Source: Paenibacillus sp. RC334 (GTDB taxonomy: Bacteria > Bacillota > Bacilli > Paenibacillales > Paenibacillaceae). From it: 64,000 nucleotides of DNA. The stretch lies in assembly GCF_030034735.1 (NCBI RefSeq), contig NZ_CP125370.1:3968001-4032000 (forward strand), in the 5' to 3' direction. Below are positions 8,874 through 17,402 of the stretch, one piece after another; position 1 is the stretch's first letter, and every line of letters starts with the position of its first letter. The notes below the pieces were generated by a model. It did no database searches. It had not been told where the DNA came from and saw nothing but the letters and a program-made list of their open reading frames with translations. The position numbers and the translations under genes were made by a program.

Positions 8874-10979
8874 TTACTTCGCCAGATTTAGCTTGGCATC
8901 CTTAATATCATACAAGGCTCCTTGATTGCTATCTACGAGCTTTTTCATTTGTTTATTGGCCAGTCCGCTTGCAGGAACTATCGCATTAAAAGTAACGCCA
9001 TTTTTCTGTAATTGCTCGTTTATTTCGTCCACTGAAAAACGGGCTTTACCCAGCGCTGTATTTTTATCATGTACGGGTGCATCTGTAATGAATATGATGG
9101 TTTTGGAATTAGAGCTTTTGGAAAATTTACTTACAGCCAGCTGGATGGCCTCCAGCCCGGATTCTTTCAGATCCCCGCCAGCAGAAGGACGTAACGTATT
9201 CAAATTCCCTTTTAGCTTGCTCTTATCCGCTGTAAAATCAAAATACTCCAAATCTTTATCTGCTGTTAAATTAATGTCCCGAAACGCAACGACGGCAAAT
9301 TGGGAGCCTGATGGAACCGAATCAACAAAGCCCTTAACCTTCTGTCTTACATAATCCAGCGTTCCTGTCATACTACTCGTAACATCAATAACGAAAACGA
9401 TATTAGAAGATTTGGTGATGGTACTGGATATATTGTTCAGTATGGTAGGCTTCGATTGTGGCTCAGTGTTGCCCTCGTCTTCATCCATTAATTGTTCACT
9501 TTCATTTGTTGTTAAAATCTGTTGCGGGGCAAGAAAGATCACAACACTCTGAGCGGCAATATTCCATTTCACCTTGGCTCCCAGAGCCTCACTTACAAAT
9601 CGAATAGGAACCATCACTTTGCCGTTAATTAATCTCGGCGCCGCATTGAGACGCACTAACTTACCATTGATATAGGCATCTCTGGAGCCTACGGTTAACT
9701 TAATCGTTGTATTCCCTTTGGTCGCGGTAACGGTCTTCGTAGCACCATCCCATTTCACCTTCGCTCCAAGCGCCTCAAAAACAGCACGAAACGGCACCAG
9801 CATGCTTCCGCTAATCGAAGTCGCAGGCTGCTCATATTGTTGCAGCTTCCCATCAATAAACACCAAAACCTGAGCTTTATTATTATTTACGGGAATAAAC
9901 TGGGGCACAGACGCTGCCGAATTGCCCGACTGATCCATCATTTTAATATAAAAGTAGTACCCGCCCGTAGACAAGTTCAGGTTACTCAAAGGGTAGCTAA
10001 ACGTTGTTGCCGGATCGAACTGGATGCGTTTAACCAATTGTTCTTCCGAATTTTTCACCATAACGTAGGAAGTGTACGTGGGCTGAATATTTTTCATCTT
10101 CAAACGAATCGTAAACGAAGTACCCGAAGAATTGATCGTAAACGTACCCGGAAAGTGTTCTCCAGACGGTATAGACAAAGGAATCTCGGGCGATTCATCT
10201 ACAGCTTGATCCTCTTTAGACTCGATAACGGGCTGCGTTACTTTCGTCTCATCAACAGATGGAGCAGCCACTGGTTCACTGACCGTTGGAGCCATTTTGG
10301 ATTCCGCTTCAAGCTGAATGATTCTTGGATCACGGAAAAATGATATTATTGAGAATTTATCGGATGGCTCTGTGTCGATGGTTTCCAATTTATTGTAGTA
10401 AAATTCAATTTTCGCCCCAAAAGGAGGTGCTGGTGCTTTATTTTCAATCGTTAGTGTTTTGTTCACGTAATCAACTGTGAAATTAGAGGGAGAAATGTGC
10501 GTATTGTCAATAATTAAATGGGTCTTGGTGCCCTCTTTAATCACGTTGAGGGTCTTTATTTTAAAAGTACGACTCAGACCATCTCCATTAGGAAGAGCTA
10601 CACCCCACATTTTTCCAGCAGACCATTCCATGTCTGGTTCAATCGGAAACTCAATATAATTCTTTGATCCTGGATAAGGTGCTGCGTGAGTATCCGAAAT
10701 TGTTATCGTAGAATTAGCATAATCAACCGAAAAATCTCCGGGGAAAATTTCAGTAAGATTGCTGTACAAACGAATTGGAGTACCTTGCTTAATACTATAG
10801 TCCATATTAAATTTAAACTCTTTGTTGATCCCGTTACCATCATCAAGAATAAGTATAAGCTTGTTTCCATCTCTTAGTACCATAGAATTGTCTGCATGTG
10901 CTCTTTCTGTTCCTACAGCAAACAAACCCATGAGCATCGTTGAAAACATAAATAAAAATATAGTCCTTCTGAACTTCAT
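8874..10979 (-). CDS. secreted stalk-domain and von Willebrand A protein
   Basis: 701-aa exported protein. A signal peptide covers residues 1-29 (cleavage near AHA-DN). Two related beta-rich repeats follow at about 32-110 and 115-195, each ending in an FSVDY/FTVDY plus TITI pattern. After a Pro/Glu-rich linker there are two copper-amine-oxidase N-terminal (stalk) repeats at about 370-485 (MLVPFRAVFEALGAKVKW, VMVPIRFVSEALGAKVKW). The C-terminus is a VWA domain whose metal site is D532-x-T-x-S (FVIDVTSSMTG). Stalk domains are typical cell-surface modules of Paenibacillus, so it is probably a surface adhesin or scaffold. No enzymatic motif is visible. Confidence 0.85.
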   Translation of the reverse strand: MKFRRTIFLFMFSTMLMGLFAVGTERAHADNSMVLRDGNKLILILDDGNGINKEFKFNMDYSIKQGTPIRLYSNLTEIFPGDFSVDYANSTITISDTHAAPYPGSKNYIEFPIEPDMEWSAGKMWGVALPNGDGLSRTFKIKTLNVIKEGTKTHLIIDNTHISPSNFTVDYVNKTLTIENKAPAPPFGAKIEFYYNKLETIDTEPSDKFSIISFFRDPRIIQLEAESKMAPTVSEPVAAPSVDETKVTQPVIESKEDQAVDESPEIPLSIPSGEHFPGTFTINSSGTSFTIRLKMKNIQPTYTSYVMVKNSEEQLVKRIQFDPATTFSYPLSNLNLSTGGYYFYIKMMDQSGNSAASVPQFIPVNNNKAQVLVFIDGKLQQYEQPATSISGSMLVPFRAVFEALGAKVKWDGATKTVTATKGNTTIKLTVGSRDAYINGKLVRLNAAPRLINGKVMVPIRFVSEALGAKVKWNIAAQSVVIFLAPQQILTTNESEQLMDEDEGNTEPQSKPTILNNISSTITKSSNIVFVIDVTSSMTGTLDYVRQKVKGFVDSVPSGSQFAVVAFRDINLTADKDLEYFDFTADKSKLKGNLNTLRPSAGGDLKESGLEAIQLAVSKFSKSSNSKTIIFITDAPVHDKNTALGKARFSVDEINEQLQKNGVTFNAIVPASGLANKQMKKLVDSNQGALYDIKDAKLNLAK

Positions 10980-11084
10980 CCTTATTTCCCCTTTTTGAAT
11001 CTTTCTTTTTGGTAAATCATAGCATAGGGTTAGATGAAGTTCATTCCATCTGATGACAATTATGGATATGGAACCTTACTTTTT

Positions 11085-11591
11085 TCACTGTTGTTCCATA
11101 TTCATATTTAGCTCCTTGAATTGATTCTCATGCCTGAGTAGCCATTCCTTTCTCCATAAGCCCCCCGCATAACCCGTTAATTTCTGGTTGGAACCAATAA
11201 TTCGGTGGCATGGAATCACGATACTCAGCTTGTTTTTCCCATTGGCGCTGCCTACAGCTCTAATGGCTTTTTCATTTCCAATCGAAAAGGCAATGTCTTT
11301 ATAGGCCGCTGTTTCACCGTAGCCTACTTTCACCAAAGCATCCCATACATTTTTCTGAAAATCTGTGCCCTCAAAAGCATAAGGAAACGTAAACTCATAG
11401 CGCGTACCTTTAAAATACTCGTCAAGCTGACTAGCGCACGCCTCTAAAACGGGGTGTGAAGTCTCGTCCAGCATCGTGGTAGTTGATGTATCCCGATCAG
11501 AGAACATGATAGAATGGACGGCCTCATCTGTGCCCCATATTTCTATCTCTCCAATCGGGGATGCATAATTCAATAAATATAGCCTGCTCAT
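11085..11591 (-). CDS. ogt: methylated-DNA-protein cysteine methyltransferase
   Basis: 168-aa suicide repair enzyme that takes the methyl group from O6-methylguanine. The active-site motif IVIPCHRIIGS with its catalytic Cys is near the C-terminus, followed by LTGYAGGLWRKEWLL. I place the start at the ATG at 11591 because AGGAGG lies 11 bases upstream; a longer frame to 11639 overlaps adaA by four bases but lacks a site. It is the last gene of the PEP-mutase-like, adaA, ogt operon, matching the adaA-adaB pairing of Bacillus. Confidence 0.93.
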   Translation of the reverse strand: MSRLYLLNYASPIGEIEIWGTDEAVHSIMFSDRDTSTTTMLDETSHPVLEACASQLDEYFKGTRYEFTFPYAFEGTDFQKNVWDALVKVGYGETAAYKDIAFSIGNEKAIRAVGSANGKNKLSIVIPCHRIIGSNQKLTGYAGGLWRKEWLLRHENQFKELNMNMEQQ

Positions 11592-11635
11592 AAAAGGATA
11601 ACAACCTCCTGTGTGTATAGATCTACAGCATCTAT

Positions 11636-12232
11636 TCACCTGTTCAGCTTCCTGTATTCACTAGGGGAACACTGCTTCAAACAGCGAAATGCCTTATAAA
11701 AATTCGAAGGACTTTGAAAGCCCGTCTCATAGCAAATCTCAAGATTGGTACAATCCGTGCTTTTAAGCAGATATGCTGCTTTATCCACTCTTATTTTTTC
11801 CAGATAGGTACGCGGGGTTTCTGAGGTTTCCTGTTTAAAGATTCGATCCAGATAAAAGGGACTTGCTCCAGCATAATCCGCAATATTCTGCAATACCAAT
11901 CTTTCCTTATAGTGATTGACCAGAAAGGTAACCACAGTCTGGACAAGCCTGATATACGGTGAATGATCAATATGAGGCTGACATCTTTTACAGGCACGAA
12001 ACCCCGCCTTTTCCACAGTGTCGATGTCATCATAAAACTCAACATTTACTTTTTTCGGCTTTTTGGATCGACAGGAAGGTCGGCAGTATATTCGGGTTGT
12101 TTTCACCGCGGTAAAAAACAACCCGTCATATTTACGATCACACGCCATAATTTTCTCCCACATTTCTTCAAAAGAAAGATTGATTTCAGCCATGAGCGAA
12201 TATCCTGTCCTTTCCTTTCTAAAGTTCATCAT
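11636..12232 (-). CDS. adaA: AdaA: methylphosphotriester sensor and AraC-type activator
   Basis: 198-aa regulator of the adaptive response to alkylation. The N-terminal Ada zinc domain is intact: the methyl-accepting motif IYCRPSCRSKKP and the paired FRACKRCQPH supply four cysteines. An AraC-type double helix-turn-helix follows from about residue 95 (YAGASPFYLDRIFKQ, CYETGFQSPSNFYKAF). Methylation of the first Cys turns the protein into an activator of its own operon. The start is ambiguous between 12232 and the ATG at 12193, which has AGGATATTCGCTC before it. Confidence 0.93.
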   Translation of the reverse strand: MMNFRKERTGYSLMAEINLSFEEMWEKIMACDRKYDGLFFTAVKTTRIYCRPSCRSKKPKKVNVEFYDDIDTVEKAGFRACKRCQPHIDHSPYIRLVQTVVTFLVNHYKERLVLQNIADYAGASPFYLDRIFKQETSETPRTYLEKIRVDKAAYLLKSTDCTNLEICYETGFQSPSNFYKAFRCLKQCSPSEYRKLNR

Positions 12233-12999
12233 CCCCCATATAAATGCGAAGTATCTTGTAGCTCTATTAACTGCTCGGCGTTCTTTTGCAAAGCAACCAT
12301 GATATGATCCGAAAAGGCATTGCCAAAGCTAAACCGTTTCACTCCCAATTGCTGAAGCTTACTGACATTCGTCAGACCCGGCAAGGATAAAATATTAAGC
12401 GGAGCACGTACCTGATATACCACTTCCCTGATCTCATCGTCAACCCTCAAACCCGGAACAAAAATTCCGCTGACTCCACTCTCCACATACGCATTTGCTC
12501 GTTCGATCGTTTCCAAAAGCGGGGTATCCTTTTGCAAATATGTATCCGTTCTTGCATTTATAAAAAAATCGTTAAATCCATGAGCATCCAGTGCTGCTCT
12601 AATCTTGGACAGAAGGTTACTATGCAGAACCACTTCTCGAAGTCCCTTTTGCTGTTTTAATGAATCTTCAATATTAATCCCTGCGACTCCCACATCTGCT
12701 GTCCTTAAAACATGCTCGACAATCGTTGCTGTGTCCTCCCCATACCCTGCCTCAATATCTGCCGACACCGGAATCTGGACATGATCTGCAATCGTCTGAA
12801 TAATCCTTATATGCTGGTCAAAATCAATAAGCTCACCGTCGGACAATCCAAGCGTATTTGCAATCCCCCAGCTCGTCGTGCCAATCGCCTGAAAGCCTGC
12901 CTTCTCCAAAGCCACGGCAGATAACAAGTCCCACGCATTCCCCAAAAACAAAAGTTCCTCTGATGTATGAAGTGCTTTAAATTGCTGTATTTTATTCAT
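12229..12999 (-). CDS. isocitrate lyase/PEP mutase family protein
   Basis: 256-aa member of the PEP mutase/methylisocitrate lyase superfamily (TIM barrel). Visible motifs are the phosphate/enolate loop GTTSWGIANTLG, the metal-binding VSADIEAGYGED and VAGINIEDS. The start is the ATG at 12999, because AGGAGG lies eight bases before it; the upstream extension has no site. The stop overlaps the adaA start. Members act on oxaloacetate, phosphonopyruvate or related acids; the substrate here is unknown, and why it is coupled to alkylation repair is not clear from sequence. Confidence 0.85.
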   Translation of the reverse strand: MNKIQQFKALHTSEELLFLGNAWDLLSAVALEKAGFQAIGTTSWGIANTLGLSDGELIDFDQHIRIIQTIADHVQIPVSADIEAGYGEDTATIVEHVLRTADVGVAGINIEDSLKQQKGLREVVLHSNLLSKIRAALDAHGFNDFFINARTDTYLQKDTPLLETIERANAYVESGVSGIFVPGLRVDDEIREVVYQVRAPLNILSLPGLTNVSKLQQLGVKRFSFGNAFSDHIMVALQKNAEQLIELQDTSHLYGG

Positions 13000-13200
13000 A
13001 AATATAGCCTCCTGATATGTGATGTAACTCATTTTATCAAGAGGCTGTATTTGTTTCGTCCTCATTCTTGCGCTTATGGTCTGTGGGAATCTTATTTGCT
13101 CCGAATCCATTAAGCAAATTGAAAATATTTTCGGCATTCTGTCTTCGGAGGTTGCGAAGCATCTTATGCTAATTGCTCAAAGGATGCTGGCTCAGAGCGG

Positions 13201-13252
13201 AAAAGACTGCCCTGGAAGCCCGAAACTTGCAAGCTCCTGAAACAGTCTTGTA
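13201..13252 (-). terminator. probable terminator of the crystallin-like gene
   Basis: Minus strand: AAGACTG at one end and CAGTCTTTTCC at the other enclose an imperfect stem, downstream of the stop at 13282. Confidence 0.45.
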
Positions 13253-13281
13253 AAATGTTCCTTAAGTCGAAAGGGAGGTCG

Positions 13282-13653
13282 TTAGATCAAACGATAGCCG
13301 GATGGAAGTTTCCCGGTACTGCGGATATTACGGATTTGCTGCAACGTCAAACGTTGATTGGTAGAGATAAGAGATTCTACATCATTTCCACGAATCAGAT
13401 CATCCAGGTCGGCGAAGCGGCGATTGCCTCTAAAGACTTGAAAATTACCTTTAAAGCGCGTGCGGGTAAAGAGTACCAGTGTAGCATCGCTGCTTGTAGA
13501 AAAGAAACGCAGGCTCTCTATGCCATCGAGAACGGTTTCCGTATCACGAATACCTGAATTTCCCGTATATACTCTGCTGGCCCCCCGAAAATTTTCTTCA
13601 CCAAAGACAGTAAGACGCGGATACGTTTGAGATACAAATGCTTTGCAGATCAT
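13282..13653 (-). CDS. small beta-gamma-crystallin-like protein
   Basis: 123-aa protein with two tandem Greek-key-like motifs. The first runs from about residue 13 (LTVFGEENFRGASRVYTG) to IESLRFF; the second from TLVLFTRTRFKGNFQVFRG to DVESLIS. The aromatic-x-x-x-F-x-G spacing is that of the microbial beta-gamma-crystallin fold, which often binds calcium. There is no signal peptide, so it is probably cytosolic or spore-associated. The start at 13653 has GGAGGG nearby. It is monocistronic with its own terminator; function unknown. Confidence 0.7.
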   Translation of the reverse strand: MICKAFVSQTYPRLTVFGEENFRGASRVYTGNSGIRDTETVLDGIESLRFFSTSSDATLVLFTRTRFKGNFQVFRGNRRFADLDDLIRGNDVESLISTNQRLTLQQIRNIRSTGKLPSGYRLI

Positions 13654-13764
13654 GTTGTAATCCCTCCTTTTCAATTCTAGCTTATGTCCACTGGAAGAAT
13701 TGGTTTGGGCCTGGGATTACCATTTCACAAAATCATTCTATGATTTCATAAACACGTGACAGAC

Positions 13765-13793
13765 TTGAAAAAGGAACATACGTTCTGTATAAT
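13765..13793 (+). promoter_or_regulatory. SOS-controlled promoter with LexA box
   Basis: TTGAAA (13765-13770) and TATAAT (13788-13793) are 17 bases apart. Between them GAACATACGTTC (13774-13785) is a perfect GAAC-N4-GTTC core of the Bacillus LexA box. Read on the minus strand the 14-mer matches CGAACRNRYGTTYC at 13 of 14 positions. LexA bound here would block polymerase. Confidence 0.8.
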
Positions 13794-13838
13794 CTAGCTT
13801 AGCACATTGTATAATCCTGAACTAACGGAGATGCGGAC

Positions 13839-14018
13839 ATGGACACTAGATTTATTGAGGAACTGCGTGAAATTAGCAGAAATGACAAGCGGAGATCCGA
13901 ATTTCTCATCAAGGGAATGAAGGAAACACTTCAGGAAAGAAAAGAAAAAAACTTTATCGAAAGATGGATTTGGCGTCAAAAGAATAAGAAGCGTATAGCG
14001 CAGAAGTTCAAATCCTGA
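13839..14018 (+). CDS. small SOS-controlled basic protein, 59 aa
   Basis: An ATG at 13839 with GGAG eight bases upstream opens a 59-aa frame that ends with TGA at 14016. The protein is highly charged and helical (MDTRFIEELREISRNDKRRS at the start, IWRQKNKKRIAQKF near the end), with no membrane segment or cysteine. It is the only gene behind a consensus promoter containing a LexA box, so it should be switched on by DNA damage. The family was not recognised. A GC-rich hairpin follows at about 14115-14155. Confidence 0.75.
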   Translation: MDTRFIEELREISRNDKRRSEFLIKGMKETLQERKEKNFIERWIWRQKNKKRIAQKFKS

Positions 14019-14114
14019 TAGATTCAACAAGCTTTCTCACTAACTGTTTGCAGCCTTCATCCAATCAAGTTTATAAGGATTTATCGAGGGTGGTAAAATT
14101 ACTGCTAAGTCAAA

Positions 14115-14155
14115 GAGGGCCTCCAAACCACCTCCATGGCCGGGTCCCCTCTTTT
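14115..14155. terminator. probable bidirectional terminator
   Basis: AAAGAGGG on the left and CCCCTCTTTT on the right enclose a GC-rich arm. It lies between the convergent small SOS gene and the MFS gene. Confidence 0.5.
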
Positions 14156-14172
14156 CTACTTACCAATAAACC

Positions 14173-15345
14173 TTATTCCGTAACACTCACTTGCGTTTGA
14201 ACTGAGGATCTCCGTGAGAGCAAATACGTAGCCACAATGGCGATAGCGACCCCTGCTGCTCCAAACCAGGTGATAGAAGCCAGCGAAACCTGACCTACAA
14301 CCACGCCACCAATTCCGGCTCCAGCTGCCATTGCAAGCTGCATCGTAGACTGATTAAGACTCAGCATCACGCCAGAAGACTCTGGTACAAGAGTGACCAG
14401 ATTATATTGTTGAGTCGGCCCCGATGTCCAGGCTGCGAACGACCATAGGATCAGTAAAGCGAATACTGCGATCAGGGAGTGAGCTGCAAAAGGAAGTAAG
14501 AGTAACGAAATCATATGCAGCACCATGCCTCCGAATAACGTAAAGGGAATGCCCTTTTTATCTGCACTGTATCCACCGATTTTCGACCCGATCAGACTGG
14601 CAATCCCGAAGGCGAGTAATACGATGCTCAGCATATCCTCTCCTACACCTGATACATCCAGTAAGTATGGTGAGATATAGGTATACGCGAGGGAATAACC
14701 CCCAAGCCAAAAGAAGGTAATGCCTAATCCCAAAGCGACTTCGGGCTTTTTTAGAAGAGAAAACTGTTGCAGTAAGGGAACGGGTTTATCACCTTTTATA
14801 CGGGGAATCGTCATAGCGATAACAATCAGGGCGATAATCCCTGCCAAAGCGATGCCGACAAATACGGTTTTCCATCCATATGCCGAAGATATCATTCTGC
14901 CAAGCGGAATACCGATAATTAGCGAGGCTGTAAAACCCATGGTGACCGTAGCAATGGAGCTGGCCTGCTTCCCGGCTGGAGCAATTTTCGCTGCAATACT
15001 CAGTGCTGTAACCACGACCATCCCCGCCCCGAGTGCCATGAGAATACGTGCGGCAATAAACATGCCAAAACCCGGCAAAACAAAGGAGAGCAGATTGGCA
15101 ACTACGAACAATCCGAGGGAATACAGGAGCAGTTTACGTCTGTCCATTTTAGCAGTGACTGCCATCAGAATCGGCGTGCCAATCGCGTAGGCAAGGGAGA
15201 ACACTGTAATTAACTGACCTGCGGCAGCCACCGTAATTCCCATTGTAGTTGCAATTTGATCCAGAATTCCTGAGATAATATATTCAGACGTGCCTACCAA
15301 AAAACTGATTATTGCCAAAATGTATACTTTCCACGTGCTCTGCAT
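14173..15345 (-). CDS. MFS transporter (drug/arabinose efflux type)
   Basis: 390-aa integral membrane protein with about 12 hydrophobic helices in two halves. The loop after helix 2 (VTAKMDRRKLLL) and helix 5 (GFTASLIIGIPLGRMISS) match the DHA1 efflux group that includes AraJ and YdhP. It lies 85 bp downstream of an arsR-type repressor gene on the same strand and is likely co-transcribed and repressed by it. The substrate cannot be read from sequence. Confidence 0.85.
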   Translation of the reverse strand: MQSTWKVYILAIISFLVGTSEYIISGILDQIATTMGITVAAAGQLITVFSLAYAIGTPILMAVTAKMDRRKLLLYSLGLFVVANLLSFVLPGFGMFIAARILMALGAGMVVVTALSIAAKIAPAGKQASSIATVTMGFTASLIIGIPLGRMISSAYGWKTVFVGIALAGIIALIVIAMTIPRIKGDKPVPLLQQFSLLKKPEVALGLGITFFWLGGYSLAYTYISPYLLDVSGVGEDMLSIVLLAFGIASLIGSKIGGYSADKKGIPFTLFGGMVLHMISLLLLPFAAHSLIAVFALLILWSFAAWTSGPTQQYNLVTLVPESSGVMLSLNQSTMQLAMAAGAGIGGVVVGQVSLASITWFGAAGVAIAIVATYLLSRRSSVQTQVSVTE

Positions 15346-15369
15346 TTTATATAACGCCTCTTTCCTATT

Positions 15370-15402
15370 ATATTTTTATATTTTTATATTTTTATATTTT
15401 TA
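15370..15402. repeat. four tandem copies of TATTTTTA
   Basis: A perfect 8-bp unit repeats four times between the arsR-type gene and the MFS gene. It may be a slippage-prone spacer; no known function. Confidence 0.7.
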
Positions 15403-15429
15403 CAAATATCGAAATTAAAACTAAAAAAA

Positions 15430-15708
15430 TTATGTCATCAGGTATGGGGCATATTTCTTCGCTACTTCAACATCCAGGCTGTAGTAAATAAAGGTTCCCT
15501 CTTTACGGAACGTCAGCAGTCCGGATTCTGCCATTTGCTTCAGGTGATGCGATAACGTTGAAATTGCAACACTGTTCAGCTTCTCACCCAGAACAGAGCA
15601 GCACTGGTCATTTTCCTCTTTCAGCAAAAATGCTATTTTGAGACGAGTCGGTTCTCCAAGCGCTTTATATATTTTTACAGCTTGCTGCATATCTGTAGCA
15701 TCTTTCAC
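15430..15708 (-). CDS. ArsR-family repressor
   Basis: 92-aa winged helix-turn-helix regulator. It starts KIYKALGEPTRLKIAFLL and has the recognition region VAISTLSHHLKQMAESGLL, then a wing (FRKEGTFIYYSLD). A cysteine pair (QCCSV) lies at about residues 36-37, where ArsR/SmtB sensors bind metals. Whether it senses metal or another signal is unclear. It precedes the MFS transporter on the same strand, so it probably controls that gene. Confidence 0.88.
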   Translation of the reverse strand: MKDATDMQQAVKIYKALGEPTRLKIAFLLKEENDQCCSVLGEKLNSVAISTLSHHLKQMAESGLLTFRKEGTFIYYSLDVEVAKKYAPYLMT

Positions 15709-16028
15709 CCTGTTCAGCCCCCTTCTGCTTCCAGTCTTAATTTCGATGTTTGTCGAAATAAAATTATCATAAACGTTTATGAAAGTAAACCACTATTTTT
15801 TTAATCCTACTTTTTTCACACTCCGCTGCCGTAAATACGATCTTTCTGATTACACCATAAAATAATCCCCCATTCACAAGGGATGGAGGATAAGTCACAT
15901 GGAAGGCCCATGCTAGCACAATTGCGTTGCGGCCAGCAGCAGTGCAGTACAAGCTACAGAAACGGACATGATACTTTGTGACATGACCTAACATTCCTTT
16001 TACAGAAAAAAAATAAAAATCTCTCTGC
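15709..16028. other. 320-bp gap without recognised gene
   Basis: Between the divergently placed arsR promoter region and the lacI stop. A 91-codon minus-strand frame spans much of it, but it has no binding site and an unnatural composition. Nothing else is supported. Confidence 0.5.
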
Positions 16029-17069
16029 TCAATCACGTCCAACCATAGGCTTGCGGATCACGGACACGCTCGATTCCCTGACGATCAGACGAGGCTCGAA
16101 TTGCACACGCTCGTAATCGCCCGGTGTCTGCTCCTGAATCCGCTTGAGCAGCAGCTCCGCAGCCAATCGTGCCACCTCTTCTCCCATAATGGAAACAGAG
16201 CTGATCTGCGGCGTCGTTACCGTAGCCCATAAATTGTTATCAATGCCGACCACAGCAACTTCTTCCGGCACCTTTACACCCAAAGCCTTAAATCGGTTGA
16301 CGATTCCTATCGCTACCATATCGTTAACTGCATAAATGGCATCCGGCATGTGCTTCAAGCTATAAAAATAATCGGCTGCACGCAGCCCTGTCTCAAAAGA
16401 GAAATCATCGCCAAAATAAACAAGGGAAGGGTCCACATGCTGGAGAGACTGCTCATAAGCGAAGTATCTATCCTCGATTTTATCCTTCGCAGCGCCTGCG
16501 TAGGCAATTCTCGTTCTCCCGATTTTAAGCAAATGCTCCATCACAAGCCGCCCCTCTTGTCGGGCCAAGCTGACGATATCGGCTTTGACGTCTTCGCCCA
16601 GCTTTTTACCATAGTTAATAATGGACACCGGAACGCTGGCTTTGTTGATCAGATCGACCAGCATTTTGGGATACGCCAGCGGCATAATAATTAGCCCGTC
16701 CACATGCAGCTTCTTGACCTCACGTACCGTTTCAAGCTCCATTCTCGCGTTCCCGGCGGTATTAATTTGCACGACACGGTAACCATGCTGCTTCGCGGCC
16801 TGCTCCACAGACCAAGCGATCTCGGGAATAATCGCATTACGAATATCCGGCACAGCCAGCGCAATTTGGAATGTCTGACGCACCTTCAGGCTCTGAGCCG
16901 AGGTGTTGGGCGTAAAGCCCATTTCTTCAATCACTTGCAAAATCAATGCTTTCGTTCTCGGGCTGATGCCCTCACTATCGTTAATAGCCCTGGAGACAGT
17001 CGCAATACCGACCCCTGCTCGCTTGGCTACATCCTCTATGGTTACTTTTTTTTGATCTGGCACACCCAA
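16029..17069 (-). CDS. LacI-family transcriptional regulator
   Basis: 346-aa repressor. The N-terminal helix-turn-helix reads VTIEDVAKRAGVGIATVSRA and is followed by the hinge AQSLKVRQT. A periplasmic-binding-like sensor domain fills the rest (GLIIMPLAYP, VNDMVAIGIVNRF, VGIDNN). It is divergent from bdhA, whose promoter holds a GGAAACGTTTCC palindrome of the LacI/CcpA type, so bdhA is a likely target. A minus-strand TATAAT near 17130 may be its own -10. Confidence 0.9.
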   Translation of the reverse strand: MGVPDQKKVTIEDVAKRAGVGIATVSRAINDSEGISPRTKALILQVIEEMGFTPNTSAQSLKVRQTFQIALAVPDIRNAIIPEIAWSVEQAAKQHGYRVVQINTAGNARMELETVREVKKLHVDGLIIMPLAYPKMLVDLINKASVPVSIINYGKKLGEDVKADIVSLARQEGRLVMEHLLKIGRTRIAYAGAAKDKIEDRYFAYEQSLQHVDPSLVYFGDDFSFETGLRAADYFYSLKHMPDAIYAVNDMVAIGIVNRFKALGVKVPEEVAVVGIDNNLWATVTTPQISSVSIMGEEVARLAAELLLKRIQEQTPGDYERVQFEPRLIVRESSVSVIRKPMVGRD

Positions 17070-17296
17070 AATCCTTTCACGGTCGGAATCGTTTTCTGAC
17101 TTTCAAAAATAAAGTCTCTATATTGATATTATACCATAGAATGAGTATCTAAAAATTGAAGTAGTTTTCTCCTCATCGCCGCTTCACTAAAAAAAATATA
17201 AAATCTCTTTATTCAAAGCGATAAGCCAAATATAGCACTGTAGTAACAAGTGATTATATTCACACAAAAATCAAGTGCTTTTTGTATGAATTTGGT

Positions 17297-17344
17297 TTGA
17301 CAATGTGTAAAAATTGTGACATATTATTTTTCGGAAACGTTTCC
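17297..17344 (+). promoter_or_regulatory. bdhA promoter and LacI/CcpA-type operator
   Basis: TTGACA (17297-17302) and CATATT (17320-17325) are 17 bases apart. The perfect palindrome GGAAACGTTTCC at 17333-17344 follows the -10, the classic position for repression. It fits a cre site or the operator of the divergent LacI protein. Confidence 0.65.
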
Positions 17345-17402
17345 TAATTCATTCGCTTTTATAGCAATTAAGGATCATATATTCGTCAAGGAGATGACAG
17401 AC

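Noticed and set aside
15767..16042. 91-codon minus-strand frame after the lacI gene
   Set aside because: It overlaps the lacI stop, has no ribosome binding site and an erratic composition with many aromatic and basic residues and no helix pattern.
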